A DNA stretch of 64,000 nt from Amycolatopsis lurida (GTDB lineage Bacteria > Actinomycetota > Actinomycetes > Mycobacteriales > Pseudonocardiaceae), in contig NZ_FNTA01000004.1 in assembly GCF_900105055.1 (NCBI RefSeq), positions 6,541,501-6,605,500 of the forward strand, read 5' to 3'. The position numbers were made by a program, and so were the translations under genes. Every line of letters begins with the position of its first letter. Positions within the stretch are counted from its first letter, which is position 1. This document shows, piece by piece, positions 1-9,184 of this stretch. Below the pieces are notes generated by a model that was not told the DNA's origin, ran no database searches, and saw only the letters and a list, made by a program, of their open reading frames with translations.

Positions 1-912
1 AGATCCCGAGCAGGGCAAGGAACACTCCGGCGATCGCGAAGAAGGTCAAGCCCCGCACCGGTGGCCGCATCAGGGACGCGGGATCTTCCAGCCACAGCCC
101 GAGAAGGCGCTGGCCGTACGCGGGCAGGCCACCGGTGAGCTGCTCGGCCATCGCGCCGAGCCCGCCGTCGAGGGTGACGATTCCGATGTAGAACACCAGG
201 AAAGCGCCGAGCGCCAGCAGGTCCCAGGCCCGCCGCGCCCACCAGTGGCCGGTGCGGAACGCGCCTTCCCTGAGCGACGGGTGCAGCAGCAGCCAGCACA
301 GCGCGATCAGCGGCACCGGCGCGAAACTCTGCTTGACGAACACCGCGGTGCCCAGCAGCGCCAGGCCGAGCCGCCGCGGCCACGCCTTGCCGTTGCGAAG
401 TCCCGAATCCAGTGCCCAGGCACCGCAGGCGGTCAGGAAGATCCCGTCGATCGTGTGCCAGGCCATCAGCGGGAAGGCGTTGAGGTTCAGCAGTGACGCG
501 GCCGCCGTCAGCCCGGTGAGCCCCGGACCCCAGTCACGGACGCGGCGCCGGGTGACCAGTACGGCGAACGCGATGGTCGCCAGGATGATCTCCAGCATGC
601 TGAGCACGCTGGAGACGAAGAACAGTGGCCCCGGCAGCGCGAAGTCGACGATGTGCAGGTACGCCGAACCCAGCGGCCGCGCGGAGATGATGTCGGAATG
701 CGGGACCTCTCCGTGCAGTACCCGCCATGCCTGGGCGAGGATGAATCCCTGGTCCGACGGGTGGAAACCGAAGCGCCCCACCCGGAGCTCGGTGGTGACG
801 GCGAGCGCGAGCACCCAAAACGCGTGCAGGGAAAGCCGCAGCACTGTCCTGGACGGACGTACCACCGCTGTGTCCGGTCCGGTCGACAGCGGGGGACTGG
901 CGACGTCCACAC
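1..912 (-). CDS. Polytopic membrane protein, GT-C glycosyltransferase-like (3' end cut off)
   Basis: The frame is open from a GTG at 912 through the window edge, giving 304 codons without a stop. A purine-rich GGAAGGGG lies 5 bases before the GTG. After about 30 residues comes a run of hydrophobic segments. The first loop reads HPSDQGF, with HGEVPHSD and ARPLGSAY after it, which resembles the first extracytoplasmic loop of GT-C transferases (ArnT/PMT type) where an acidic residue binds the lipid-linked sugar donor. That likeness is family-level inference and no substrate can be named. The C-terminal part lies outside the window. Confidence 0.6.
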
Positions 913-1024
913 TGCCCCTTCCCGCCTCGTCCTGCCTCGGCCCGTGCCCGCCGACCCCCCGGCGTATCGGAAACCGATGGTAGCGGCCGGGCGCGTCCCC
1001 CGATCGAGCCCCGGCGGCGGGACG

Positions 1025-2998
1025 TCAGGGACGACGGCGCCAGACCAGCCGGGTGACCGCGCCCGCCACCGAGGCGAGCGGAGCCTTCCGGGGCAGGCCA
1101 CGGGATTCCGGCGCGGACTCGGGCATGGCGCGGTAGACGAGATGGGCGAAGAATCGTGCCGTCTTGGGTGCGACGAGCGTCACGAGTTCGGCGGCGGTGC
1201 CTTCGGGCAGATTCAGGATCTCGGGCCGTTTCTCGAGTGCCTTCACCACCAGCGCGGCGGCGCGTTCGGGGGAGCTCGACGGCATGCCTCGGTAGGAGCC
1301 GGTCGGGGCGATCATGTCGGTGCGCACCAGCGGCATCCGGACCGAGGTGAAGGTGACGCCGTCGGAAAGCGTTTCCCGTCCCGCGGTCAGGCCGAACTCC
1401 TCCAGCGCGGCCTTCGAGGCCAGGTAAGCGGAAAACCTCGGTGTGTCCGTTTGCAGCCCTTGGGTGGTCACGTTGACGACGTGCCCGAATCCGCGCGCGG
1501 TCATCGACGGCAGCAAGCCGAGCGTCAGCCGCACGGGACCGAAGTAGTTGATCGCCATCGTGCGCTCGAAGTCGTGGAACCGTTCGGTGGACAGCGAAAG
1601 CGACCGCCGGATCGACCGGCCCGCGTTGTTGACCAGCATGTCGACGGCGCCGTGCGCGGCGAGCACGTCCTTGACCAGAGCGTCGACGGCGCCACCGTCG
1701 GTGAGGTCACACGGATACGCCGACGCCTTCCCGCCCGCCGCGACGATCTGCTCGCGGACTTGTTCGAGTTCGTCGGCGCGCCTGGCCACGAGGATCACTT
1801 CGCCGCCCTTCGCGGCGACGGCCAGCGCGGACGCGCGACCGATGCCCGAGGACGCGCCGGTGATCAGCACCTTGCGGCCGTCGAGGGGTTCCGGACCCGG
1901 ACGGCGGCGACCGCGGTCGGGATCGAGGTGCTCCAGCCAGTACCGGTAGAGCGGGCCGGCGTACTCCTTCAGCGGGGGCAAGGTGATCCCGCTGCCTTCG
2001 AGGGCGGCCGTGGTCGCGCTCGTGTCGAAGTCGACCTCCATGCTCAGATGTGGCAGGACTTCGAGCGGGATGCCGAGTTCGGCCAGCACCGCCGCGCGGG
2101 CCGAACGCCCGCCGGGGACGCGATCGAATCCGGCGGCCGCGGATTTCACCAGCCGGGTTCCGGCGCGCTTCAGCGCTCCGGACGGTCCGGGAGGCAGGAC
2201 CGCGGAGATCTTCGGCCCGCCCGCGGCCCGCGCGAAGGCGTTGTAGACCTCGTGAAGCGGCTGTGGCCGGGGCGACGCGAGGTGGTACGTGCTGCCGGAG
2301 GGCGCGTCGACGTGCATGAGGTGCTCCATCGCTTCGACGACGTAGTCGACCGGAACGATGTTCGTGGCGCCCAGATCCGGGGCGGCCAGCGGGACGCGGC
2401 GGGGCAACGCGGCGAGCCGTGAGATGGCCGGGAGGAAGTAGTACGGACCGTCGACCTTGTCCATCTCGCCGGTGCGCGAATCCCCGGCCACGGCGGACGG
2501 CCGGTACACGCGGAACGGCGTTTTCCCGTGCTGTCGCACGAGTTTCTCCGCTTCGAACTTCGTCGCGTGGTACGGCGACGCGAAGCTTTGGCCGAGGTCG
2601 AAATCGGCTTCGGTGAACCGCCCGGCGTACTGCCCGGCGACCGCGATCGACGAGACGTGGTGGAAGAGCCCGGCCTTCGCGGCGGCCGCGAACTCCAGGA
2701 CGTTGCGGGTGCCGTCGACGTTGGCCGCGCGGTTGGCCGCTTCGTCCGCGGTGAGGTCGTAGATCGCGCCGAGATGCACGACGTGGTCAAGGGGCGCCGG
2801 CTGGGCGGGATCGATGCCCAGCAACGGTTCGGTCAGGTCGCCGGTGACGGGAACGAGCTTCTCGTGGCTCGGGAGCTTCCCGCGTGAGGTCTCCCTCACG
2901 AGAACATGGACGGCTACGGTCTCAGGTCGCCGTAGTAGGCGCGCGACCAGGCGTTTTCCCAGAAAACCCGTCGCGCCCGTCACGAAGTAGGTGGTCAT
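1025..2998 (-). CDS. Double-domain SDR oxidoreductase (extended SDR fused to classical SDR)
   Basis: 657 residues with two Rossmann domains. The N-terminal half is an extended SDR of the thioester-reductase/acyl-CoA reductase kind: TGATGFLG near residue 7 and the active pair Y143/K147 in YHATK. The C-terminal half is a classical SDR: TGASSGIG at 380-387, NNAG, and Y525/K529 in YLASK. The same arrangement occurs in actinobacterial Acr1/fatty acyl-CoA reductase-like proteins, which reduce activated acyl chains to aldehyde or alcohol. Substrate here is inferred only from that likeness. The ATG at 2998 has AAGGAG upstream, inside a small hairpin, with an operator-like palindrome at 3030-3045. Confidence 0.75.
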   Translation of the reverse strand: MTTYFVTGATGFLGKRLVARLLRRPETVAVHVLVRETSRGKLPSHEKLVPVTGDLTEPLLGIDPAQPAPLDHVVHLGAIYDLTADEAANRAANVDGTRNVLEFAAAAKAGLFHHVSSIAVAGQYAGRFTEADFDLGQSFASPYHATKFEAEKLVRQHGKTPFRVYRPSAVAGDSRTGEMDKVDGPYYFLPAISRLAALPRRVPLAAPDLGATNIVPVDYVVEAMEHLMHVDAPSGSTYHLASPRPQPLHEVYNAFARAAGGPKISAVLPPGPSGALKRAGTRLVKSAAAGFDRVPGGRSARAAVLAELGIPLEVLPHLSMEVDFDTSATTAALEGSGITLPPLKEYAGPLYRYWLEHLDPDRGRRRPGPEPLDGRKVLITGASSGIGRASALAVAAKGGEVILVARRADELEQVREQIVAAGGKASAYPCDLTDGGAVDALVKDVLAAHGAVDMLVNNAGRSIRRSLSLSTERFHDFERTMAINYFGPVRLTLGLLPSMTARGFGHVVNVTTQGLQTDTPRFSAYLASKAALEEFGLTAGRETLSDGVTFTSVRMPLVRTDMIAPTGSYRGMPSSSPERAAALVVKALEKRPEILNLPEGTAAELVTLVAPKTARFFAHLVYRAMPESAPESRGLPRKAPLASVAGAVTRLVWRRRP

Positions 2999-3002
2999 GG
3001 CC

Positions 3003-3022
3003 GGCTCCTTCCGAACGGAGCC
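3003..3022 (-). promoter_or_regulatory. Leader hairpin holding the RBS of the SDR fusion gene
   Basis: GGCTCC and GGAGCC form a 6 bp stem with an 8 base loop in the leader of the gene starting at 2998. The AAGGAG Shine-Dalgarno lies partly in the downstream arm, so folding could limit ribosome access. The stem is short, and a role is inference. Confidence 0.3.
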
Positions 3023-3029
3023 GACTCTA

Positions 3030-3045
3030 CCTACTCAGAAGTAGG
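3030..3045. promoter_or_regulatory. Operator-like palindrome upstream of the SDR fusion gene
   Basis: CCTACT-CAGA-AGTAGG is a perfect 6 bp inverted repeat about 32 bases before the start at 2998, flanked by a looser TACC/GGTA pair. It lies where a repressor or activator of that gene would bind. No regulator gene is adjacent. Confidence 0.4.
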
Positions 3046-3056
3046 AACGGTAGTTG

Positions 3057-3290
3057 TCATTCACTGTGGTCCGGATGTTCGGCCACCGCGACCACGGCGT
3101 CGCGGAGCGCGGCGCGCAGGCGCCCCACGTCCAGCGGCCCGAGTACGGCGGCCTCTCCGGGCGGGGCCACGAGCACGATCTTGTCGCTGCTCACGAACAC
3201 CGTCACGTCCCTGCGCCTGCCCGCGAGATCCCGGCAGCCGACCGACCATTCGTCCCGGGGTGCCAACGTCCTCATCCTCCCGTATCCCAT
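3057..3290 (-). CDS. Small conserved hypothetical protein
   Basis: 77 residues from the ATG at 3290, which has AAGGGAGA just upstream. An internal ATG at 3275 is a weaker alternative. The protein is soluble, with an alternating hydrophobic stretch (VTVFVSSDKIVLVAPPGEAA) followed by a helix (VGRLRAALRDAVV). I recognise this as a type of small protein seen in Pseudonocardiaceae but know no function for it. It stands alone on the minus strand between the SDR fusion gene and the divergent flavoprotein gene. Confidence 0.6.
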   Translation of the reverse strand: MGYGRMRTLAPRDEWSVGCRDLAGRRRDVTVFVSSDKIVLVAPPGEAAVLGPLDVGRLRAALRDAVVAVAEHPDHSE

Positions 3291-3485
3291 GATCTCCCTT
3301 TCTCGTCCGAGGCTGGGACGAGGCGGTTCTGGGGCCGTGACGCGGGTTACCCGACATTCCTACTGATGGGTTAACCGGCCCTTCATTCTGTGATCGGACA
3401 CAGTGTGATCGACTTCCGCCTTCACCGAGCCGGACGAGGAGGAACCGGAGTAGCGTCCGGGGGAGGACTGCTTGGGAGGTCATCG

Positions 3486-4715
3486 ATGTCCGAACCCAGG
3501 AAGATCGTCATCATCGGAGCCGGCCTCGCCGGAGCGTCGGCGGCCGGGGCGCTGCGAGAACGCGGCTACGCGGGGGAAATCCTGCTGCTCGGCACGGACA
3601 CGCATCGCCCGTACGAATTACCGCCCTTGTCCAAAGGGCTGCTGGTGGGCAAGACCGATGAACCCGACTGGGTGCACGACGAGGGTTTCTACGCGGAGAA
3701 GGACATCGCGTTCAAGAGCGGTGCGACCGCGACCAAGGTCGAACTCGGTGCCCGGCTCGTGCACGACGACGCGGGCGGTGAACACCGGTTCGACCGGCTC
3801 GTGCTCGCGACCGGCTCGCGGCCGCGTGCGCTGCAGGTGCCTGGCGGGGGCCTGCCCGGACTGCGCACCCTGCGCACCCTCGACGACGCGTTGGCGCTGC
3901 GTTCGGCGTTCAAGGACGCCGGGCGGGTGGTGATCGTCGGCGCGGGCTGGATCGGGACCGAGGCCGCGGCGGCCGCCAGGGAACACGGCGCCGAGGTGAC
4001 CGTGGTCGACCAGGTCGGCTCACCGCTGCTCGCGGTACTGGGAGAGCAGGTGTCCGGAGTTTTCAAGGACCTGCACGCCGAGCACGGCGTCAACTGGCGT
4101 CTGGGTGAAGGCGTCGCGGGATTCACCGGCGGCCCGGACGGGGTGACGGGCGTTCGCCTGCGGAGTGGTGATGAGCTCGCCGCGGACGTCGTGCTGGTGG
4201 CCGTCGGCGCCGCGCCCCGGGGCGACCTCGCGCACGCCGCCGGGCTGGAACTGTCCGACGACGGCGGTGTCTGCGCCGACGCCGGCCTGCGGACGGCGGC
4301 GCCCGACGTCTACGCCATCGGCGACATCGCCGCGCATTTCCATCCCCGCTACGGAAAACGGGTCCGCGTCGAGCACTGGTCGAACGCGAAGTGGCAGGGC
4401 GAGCACGTCGCCGGGAACCTGGTCGGCGAGAACGAGCCGTACCTGCGGAGCCCTTACTTCTTCTCGGACCAGTACGACCTGGGCTGCGAATACCGGGGTC
4501 TCGCCGACCCCGAAAGCGACGAGCTCGTGGTGCGGGGCGACCTCGCGTCGCGCGACTTCACGGCGTTCTGGCTGCGGGACGGTCAGGTGACCGCCGCGAT
4601 GAACGTCAACCAGTGGGACGACGGGGACGCCTTGAAGGCCCTGGTCGAGGGACGCGCGGCGGTGACGGCGGAGCAGTTGAAGACCGCTGAACTCAAGGGA
4701 CTCGTGAGTGGTTAG
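3486..4715 (+). CDS. FAD-dependent NAD(P)H:ferredoxin reductase-like protein
   Basis: 409 residues. The start at 3486 is chosen over an upstream in-frame codon because GGGAGG sits 5 bases before it and the FAD-binding motif follows at once (IIGAGLAGASAAGALRERG). A second Rossmann motif (VIVGAGWIGTEAA) binds NAD(P)H, and the FAD-contact segment VYAIGDIAAH is present. This is the rhodocoxin/putidaredoxin reductase type, which passes electrons from NADH to a [2Fe-2S] ferredoxin serving a P450 or dioxygenase. No ferredoxin or P450 gene is next to it, so the partner is unknown. Its last codons (LVSG and the TAG stop) lie inside the palindrome at 4701-4746. Confidence 0.85.
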   Translation: MSEPRKIVIIGAGLAGASAAGALRERGYAGEILLLGTDTHRPYELPPLSKGLLVGKTDEPDWVHDEGFYAEKDIAFKSGATATKVELGARLVHDDAGGEHRFDRLVLATGSRPRALQVPGGGLPGLRTLRTLDDALALRSAFKDAGRVVIVGAGWIGTEAAAAAREHGAEVTVVDQVGSPLLAVLGEQVSGVFKDLHAEHGVNWRLGEGVAGFTGGPDGVTGVRLRSGDELAADVVLVAVGAAPRGDLAHAAGLELSDDGGVCADAGLRTAAPDVYAIGDIAAHFHPRYGKRVRVEHWSNAKWQGEHVAGNLVGENEPYLRSPYFFSDQYDLGCEYRGLADPESDELVVRGDLASRDFTAFWLRDGQVTAAMNVNQWDDGDALKALVEGRAAVTAEQLKTAELKGLVSG

Positions 4716-4746
4716 GACGGTTAGAACCGTCCTGACCACTCACGAG
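4701..4746. repeat. Family 1 intergenic palindrome, copy 1
   Basis: Arms of 22 bp with one mismatch around a 2 base centre, starting CTCGTGAGTGG and ending CCACTCACGAG, with inner core AGGACGGTT/AACCGTCCT. It contains the stop codon of the upstream flavoprotein gene and ends 3 bases before the stop of the convergent transporter gene, so a bidirectional terminator role is plausible. Related copies lie at 15726, 37976 and 55865. Confidence 0.9.
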
Positions 4747-4749
4747 TAC

Positions 4750-6009
4750 CTACGCCTGCGAGAGCGCCAGGGCTTCCGGTGCCGTTGCCGTGGCGGGCCG
4801 CGTCATGGTCCCGAAGGCCAGCAGAGCGAGAACGCCGAAGGCCGCCATCACGATCCCCATCGGGACCGCGGTGCCCGCGCCGCCCAGCCCGACCAGCGGC
4901 GTCGCCAGCCCGCCGACGACGAACTGCAGCACGCCCAGCAGCGCCGACGCAGAACCGGCGGACCGCGCCTGCTCGGCGAGAGCCAGCGAACTCGCGTTCG
5001 GCGCGACCATGCCGATGCTCGACACCAGGATGAACAGCGGGATCAGCAGCCCGATCAGGCCGAGGTCCAGTACCGCCGCGGCCAGGACGCCGAATCCGGC
5101 GACCGCCGCGATGACGAGGCCGACGGTCAGCAGGGTCCGTTCCGGGAAGCGGCCGACGATCCGCCCGTTCAGCTGGCCGACGGCCACGATGCCGATGCCG
5201 TTGAGCCCGAACACCAGGCTGTACGCCTGCGGGCTGAGCCCGTAGACGCCTTGCAGCGCGAAGGACGAGCCGGAGATGTAGGCGAACAGGCTCCCGAACA
5301 TCAGCCCGGAGGCCAGCGCGTAGCCGAGGAAGCCACGGTCGCGGAGCAGGCTCGCGTACTTCCGCAGCACCGAGCCGAACCGCGCGGGGGTGCGGCGTTC
5401 CTCGGGCAGGGGTTCCGGCAGCAGGAAGAAGACGACGGCGAGCAGGATCGCGCCGAACACCGTCAGGCAGACGAACACGCCGCGCCACGAGGTCCAGTTC
5501 AGGATCTGGCCGCCGATGATCGGCGCCAGGATCGGGGCGAGCCCGTTGACCAGCATGAGCAGCGAGAAGAACTTCGTCATCGCGGTGCCGGAGTAGAGGT
5601 CGCGCACGGTCGCCCTGGCGATCACGATGCCGGCCGCGGCGCCGAAGGCTTGGACGCCTCGTGCGGCGATGAGCAGCTCGGCGGTCGGGGCGACGGCGCA
5701 CAGGATCGAGCCGACCATGTAGAGCACGAGGCCCGCCACGAGCGGCTTGCGGCGGCCGATCGCGTCGGACAGCGGTCCGAGGATCAGCTGACCGAGGGCG
5801 AGCCCGATGATGAACGCGCTCAGCGTGAGCTGGACGGTCGCGTCCGCCGCGTGCAGTTCGCCCGCCATCTGCGGCAGCGCGGGCAGGTACATGTCGATGG
5901 ACAGGGGCCCGAAGGCGGACAGGCCGCCGAGGATCAGGACGAATCGGGCGCGTCCGCTCGTGCGGGGCCGCGCGATGGGTTCTTCCACTCGCTCGGGCGC
6001 GATGGTCAT
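4750..6009 (-). CDS. Bcr/CflA-family MFS multidrug efflux transporter
   Basis: 419 residues with about 12 hydrophobic segments. The start at 6009 is preferred because GGGAAGGGAAG lies 4-9 bases upstream; longer in-frame starts have no such site. The N-terminal half carries LSIDMYLPALPQMAGEL and the loop GPLSDAIGRRKPLVAG, typical of the Bcr/CflA drug:proton antiporter group in the inner membrane. The substrate cannot be read from sequence. The gene is monocistronic and convergent with the flavoprotein gene, separated by a palindrome. Confidence 0.85.
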   Translation of the reverse strand: MTIAPERVEEPIARPRTSGRARFVLILGGLSAFGPLSIDMYLPALPQMAGELHAADATVQLTLSAFIIGLALGQLILGPLSDAIGRRKPLVAGLVLYMVGSILCAVAPTAELLIAARGVQAFGAAAGIVIARATVRDLYSGTAMTKFFSLLMLVNGLAPILAPIIGGQILNWTSWRGVFVCLTVFGAILLAVVFFLLPEPLPEERRTPARFGSVLRKYASLLRDRGFLGYALASGLMFGSLFAYISGSSFALQGVYGLSPQAYSLVFGLNGIGIVAVGQLNGRIVGRFPERTLLTVGLVIAAVAGFGVLAAAVLDLGLIGLLIPLFILVSSIGMVAPNASSLALAEQARSAGSASALLGVLQFVVGGLATPLVGLGGAGTAVPMGIVMAAFGVLALLAFGTMTRPATATAPEALALSQA

Positions 6010-6171
6010 GCTCTTCCCTTCCCCAGTCATGGTTCCGCGACGAATAACTTGCTTAGAGTAGGTAACTATTCCCCATGTGACCCATCGCACTACAAGATCC
6101 CCCGACTGATCCGATCAATATTCCGCTCAAATCCGAACAGCCCCTAGATCTTGGCGACGGTCGTCGGGTAT

Positions 6172-6182
6172 ACATCGGATGT
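6172..6182. promoter_or_regulatory. Candidate operator for the fucose regulator
   Basis: ACATC-G-GATGT is a perfect 5-1-5 palindrome about 60 bases before the first fucose gene (start 6240). The partial sequence CGGATGTTTG recurs at 13560, between the regulator gene and the second fucose operon, which suggests one protein acts at both. GntR/FCD proteins bind short palindromes of this kind. Confidence 0.45.
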
Positions 6183-6239
6183 CTGTTCGTTGCTGGTGGA
6201 GCCGTTGATTGTTGGCGGTTCGGCTTGAAGGGAAAATCC

Positions 6240-7100
6240 GTGCAGCTGTTGCGACTCGGGGAGCCGGGAAGTGAGCGTCCGTTCGTACGTGCCGGGGACG
6301 GCACGCTGCGCGACCTCTCGGCGATGACCGCCGACATCGATGGCGGCTTCTTCGCGAGTGACGGAGTGGCCAGGGTCGCGGCCGCGCTCGCCGCCGGTGA
6401 GCTGCCCGAAGCCGGTCCCGAAGCCGCGCGAGCCAGGGTGGGCGCGCCGATCGCGCGGCCCGGCAAGGTCGTCTGCATCGGCCTCAACTACCGGCAGCAC
6501 GCCGAGGAGTCCGGCGCCGAGGTCCCGGCCGAGCCGGTCGTCTTCATGAAGGCCCCCGACGTCGTCGTGGGCCCGCAGGACGACGTGCTCGTGCCGCGCG
6601 GTTCGACCAAGACCGACTGGGAGGTCGAGCTCGGCGTCGTGATCGGCAAGACCGCGCGCTACCTCGAAAGCGCCGAAGAAGCCCTGGAGTACGTCGCCGG
6701 CTACACCGTCTCGAACGACGTGTCCGAGCGCGAGTTCCAGCTCGAACGCGGTGGTACCTGGGACAAGGGCAAGTCGTGCGAGAACTTCAACCCGCTCGGC
6801 CCGTGGCTGGTCACCGCCGACGAGGTGCCCGACCCGCAGGACCTCGGCCTGCGGTTGTGGGTCAACGGCGAGAAGAAGCAGGACTCTTCGACCAAGGACA
6901 TGATCTTTTCGGTCGCGGAGATCGTGCACTACGTGAGCCAGTACATGGTGCTGCGCCCCGGCGACCTCATCAACACCGGCACGCCGCAGGGCGTCGCCCT
7001 CGGGCAGCCGGACCCCAAGCCGTACCTGCGCGAAGGTGACGTCATCGAGCTCGAAATCGACGGCCTCGGCCGTCAGCGCCAGAACGTCAGGCAGGCGTGA
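6240..7100 (+). CDS. Fumarylacetoacetate hydrolase family, 2,4-diketo-3-deoxy-L-fuconate hydrolase
   Basis: 286 residues. The GTG at 6240 is chosen because GAAGGGA ends 6 bases before it and QLLRLGEPGSERPFV is the usual family beginning. The FAH fold is shown by ICIGLNYRQHAEE-like sequence (CIGLNYRQH), FMKAPDVVVGPQD and DWEVELGVVIGK, whose acidic residues bind the divalent metal. In non-phosphorylating fucose catabolism this enzyme splits 2,4-diketo-3-deoxy-L-fuconate into pyruvate and L-lactate. The assignment rests on its neighbours, since FAH enzymes act on many diketo acids. It is the first gene of a six-gene operon and its stop overlaps the next ATG. Confidence 0.8.
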   Translation: MQLLRLGEPGSERPFVRAGDGTLRDLSAMTADIDGGFFASDGVARVAAALAAGELPEAGPEAARARVGAPIARPGKVVCIGLNYRQHAEESGAEVPAEPVVFMKAPDVVVGPQDDVLVPRGSTKTDWEVELGVVIGKTARYLESAEEALEYVAGYTVSNDVSEREFQLERGGTWDKGKSCENFNPLGPWLVTADEVPDPQDLGLRLWVNGEKKQDSSTKDMIFSVAEIVHYVSQYMVLRPGDLINTGTPQGVALGQPDPKPYLREGDVIELEIDGLGRQRQNVRQA

Positions 7101-8401
7101 TGGCGAAGATCGTGGGCATGGAGGTGCTCGACGTCCGGTTCCCCACCTCGCGGGAACTCGACGGTTCGGACGCCATGAACCCGGACCCGGACTACTCGGC
7201 CGCGTACGTCGTGCTGCACACCGACGGCGGTCCGGACGGCTACGGGCTCGCCTTCACCATCGGCCGCGGCAACGACGTCCAAGCCGCGGCGATCCGCGCA
7301 CTGGAGCCGCATGTCGTCGGCATGGACGTGCCGACCGACGCCGCCGCGCTCGGCGCCTTGTCGCGGACGCTGGTCGGCGATTCGCAGCTGCGCTGGCTCG
7401 GCCCGGAAAAGGGTGTCGCGCATATGGCGATCGGCGCGGTGGTCAACGCCGCCTGGGATCTCGCCGCACGCATCGCCGGGCTCCCGGTCTGGCGCTTCGC
7501 CGCCGAAATGTCGCCGGAGGACCTGGTCTCCCTCGTCGACTTCCGCTACCTGACCGACGCGCTCACCGAGCAGGAGGCGCTCGACATCCTCCGCGCCGCC
7601 GAACCGGGCCGTGCCGAACGCATCGCCCGGATCGAGCGTGACGGCTACCGCGCGTACAGCACTTCTCCCGGCTGGCTCGGCTACTCGGACGCGAAGCTGG
7701 TCCGGCTCGCCGAGCAGGCGGTGGCGGACGGCTTCGAGATGATCAAGCTGAAGGTCGGCGGGAACCTGGAGGACGACGTCCGCCGGATGAAACTCGCCCG
7801 CGAGACCGTCGGCCCGGACATCCGGGTCGCCGTCGACGCGAACCAGCGCTGGGACGTCTCGACCGCGATCACCTGGATGACCGCGCTGGCCCCGTACGAC
7901 CCGTACTGGATCGAGGAACCCACCTCGCCGGACGACGTGCTCGGGCACGCCGCGATCGCCAAGGCGCTCGCCCCGATCCGGGTGGCCACCGGCGAGCACG
8001 TCCAGAACCGCGTGGTGTTCAAGCAGTTGCTGCAGGCGGGCGCGATCTCGGTGCTGCAGCTGGACGCCGCCAGGGTCGGCGGGTTCAACGAGAACCTGGC
8101 GATCCTGTTGCTGGCGGCCAAGTTCGGCATCCCGGTCTGCCCGCACGCCGGCGGCGTCGGACTGTGCGAACTCGTCCGGCATCTGTCGATGTTCGATTTC
8201 GTGGCGGTGTCCGGCTCCGACACCGACCGGTCCATCGAATGGGTCGACCATCTCCACGAGCACTTCACCGATCCGGCCGCCGTCGTCGACGGCCGCTACG
8301 TCGCCCCGTCCGCGCCGGGTTTCTCGGCCCGGATGCACGACGCGACGCTGCGCCGGTTCACCTTCCCCGACGGTCCGGAATGGACGGAGACAAGCAAGTG
8401 A
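7100..8401 (+). CDS. fucD: L-fuconate dehydratase
   Basis: 433 residues, enolase superfamily (mandelate racemase group). It begins with the characteristic RFPTSRELDGSDAMNPDPDY capping-domain sequence. Catalytic and metal residues are all visible: K216 and K218 in KLKVGG, D246 in VDANQRWD, E272 in EEPTSPDD, E299 in GEH and H349 in PHAGG. It closely matches the Xanthomonas fuconate dehydratase as I remember it, so the call is specific rather than general. The enzyme removes water from L-fuconate to give 2-keto-3-deoxy-L-fuconate. The ATG at 7100 shares its A with the TGA of the preceding gene. Confidence 0.92.
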   Translation: MAKIVGMEVLDVRFPTSRELDGSDAMNPDPDYSAAYVVLHTDGGPDGYGLAFTIGRGNDVQAAAIRALEPHVVGMDVPTDAAALGALSRTLVGDSQLRWLGPEKGVAHMAIGAVVNAAWDLAARIAGLPVWRFAAEMSPEDLVSLVDFRYLTDALTEQEALDILRAAEPGRAERIARIERDGYRAYSTSPGWLGYSDAKLVRLAEQAVADGFEMIKLKVGGNLEDDVRRMKLARETVGPDIRVAVDANQRWDVSTAITWMTALAPYDPYWIEEPTSPDDVLGHAAIAKALAPIRVATGEHVQNRVVFKQLLQAGAISVLQLDAARVGGFNENLAILLLAAKFGIPVCPHAGGVGLCELVRHLSMFDFVAVSGSDTDRSIEWVDHLHEHFTDPAAVVDGRYVAPSAPGFSARMHDATLRRFTFPDGPEWTETSK

Positions 8402-9159
8402 GTGAGTTCGAAGGCCTCGTCGCGGCGGTCACCGGAGGCGCGTCGGGAATCGGCAGGGCCACCGCGGACCTGCTCGCCTCGCGCGGGGCGAAGGTCGCGA
8501 TCCTCGACCTGAATCCCGGCGACCTTCCCGAAGGTCTCACCGGATTCCGCTGCGACGTCGGTTCGGACGAGGAGGTCCGGTCGGCGATCGACGCGGTCGC
8601 GGACCGGTTCGGCAGGCTCGACGTCCTGGTCAACAACGCGGGGATCGGCGCGCAGGGTGACGTCACCGCCAACGACGACGACGAGTGGCACCGGGTGCTC
8701 GACATCAACGTCGTCGGCATGGTGCGGCTGGCGCGGGCGGCGTTGCCGCACCTCAAGAACTCGCCGTCGGCCGCGATCGTCAACACCTGTTCGATCGCCG
8801 CGTGGGCGGGCCTGCCCAACCGCGCGCTGTACTCGGCCAGCAAGGGCGCGGTGCTCTCGCTGACCCTGGCGATGGCGACCGACCACCTCGCCGACCGGAT
8901 CCGGGTCAACTGCGTCTGCCCGGGTACCGCGGACACCCCGTGGGTCGGCAGGCTGCTCGACGCGGCGGGCGATCCGGAGGCCGAACGCGCCGCGCTCGCC
9001 GCCCGTCAGCCGATGGGCAGGCTGGTCACCGCGGACGAGGTCGCGAACGCGGTCGTGTACCTCGCCAGCCCGCTGTCGGCTTCGACCACCGGCACGGCGC
9101 TCGCTGTCGACGGAGGGATGTACGGGCTGCGTCCGCGTGGCCCGGTCCACCAGCAGTAG
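8398..9159 (+). CDS. SDR dehydrogenase, 2-keto-3-deoxy-L-fuconate dehydrogenase
   Basis: 253 residues from a GTG at 8398 that overlaps the fucD stop by 4 bases; GGAG lies 8 bases upstream. An in-frame ATG at 8380 is less well placed. Classical SDR motifs are TGGASGIG, NNAGIG, and Y145/K149 in YSASK. It would oxidise the C4 hydroxyl of 2-keto-3-deoxy-L-fuconate with NAD+ to the 2,4-diketo acid, the substrate of the first gene of the operon. The reaction is inferred from operon position, which matches known fucose loci. Confidence 0.8.
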   Translation: MSEFEGLVAAVTGGASGIGRATADLLASRGAKVAILDLNPGDLPEGLTGFRCDVGSDEEVRSAIDAVADRFGRLDVLVNNAGIGAQGDVTANDDDEWHRVLDINVVGMVRLARAALPHLKNSPSAAIVNTCSIAAWAGLPNRALYSASKGAVLSLTLAMATDHLADRIRVNCVCPGTADTPWVGRLLDAAGDPEAERAALAARQPMGRLVTADEVANAVVYLASPLSASTTGTALAVDGGMYGLRPRGPVHQQ

Positions 9160-9184
9160 TTTCGCTGTCATCAAGGAGGATGCG

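Noticed and set aside
3390..3485. Longer N-terminus for the ferredoxin reductase
   Set aside because: The upstream codons have no ribosome site and the FAD motif follows directly after the ATG at 3486, as is usual.
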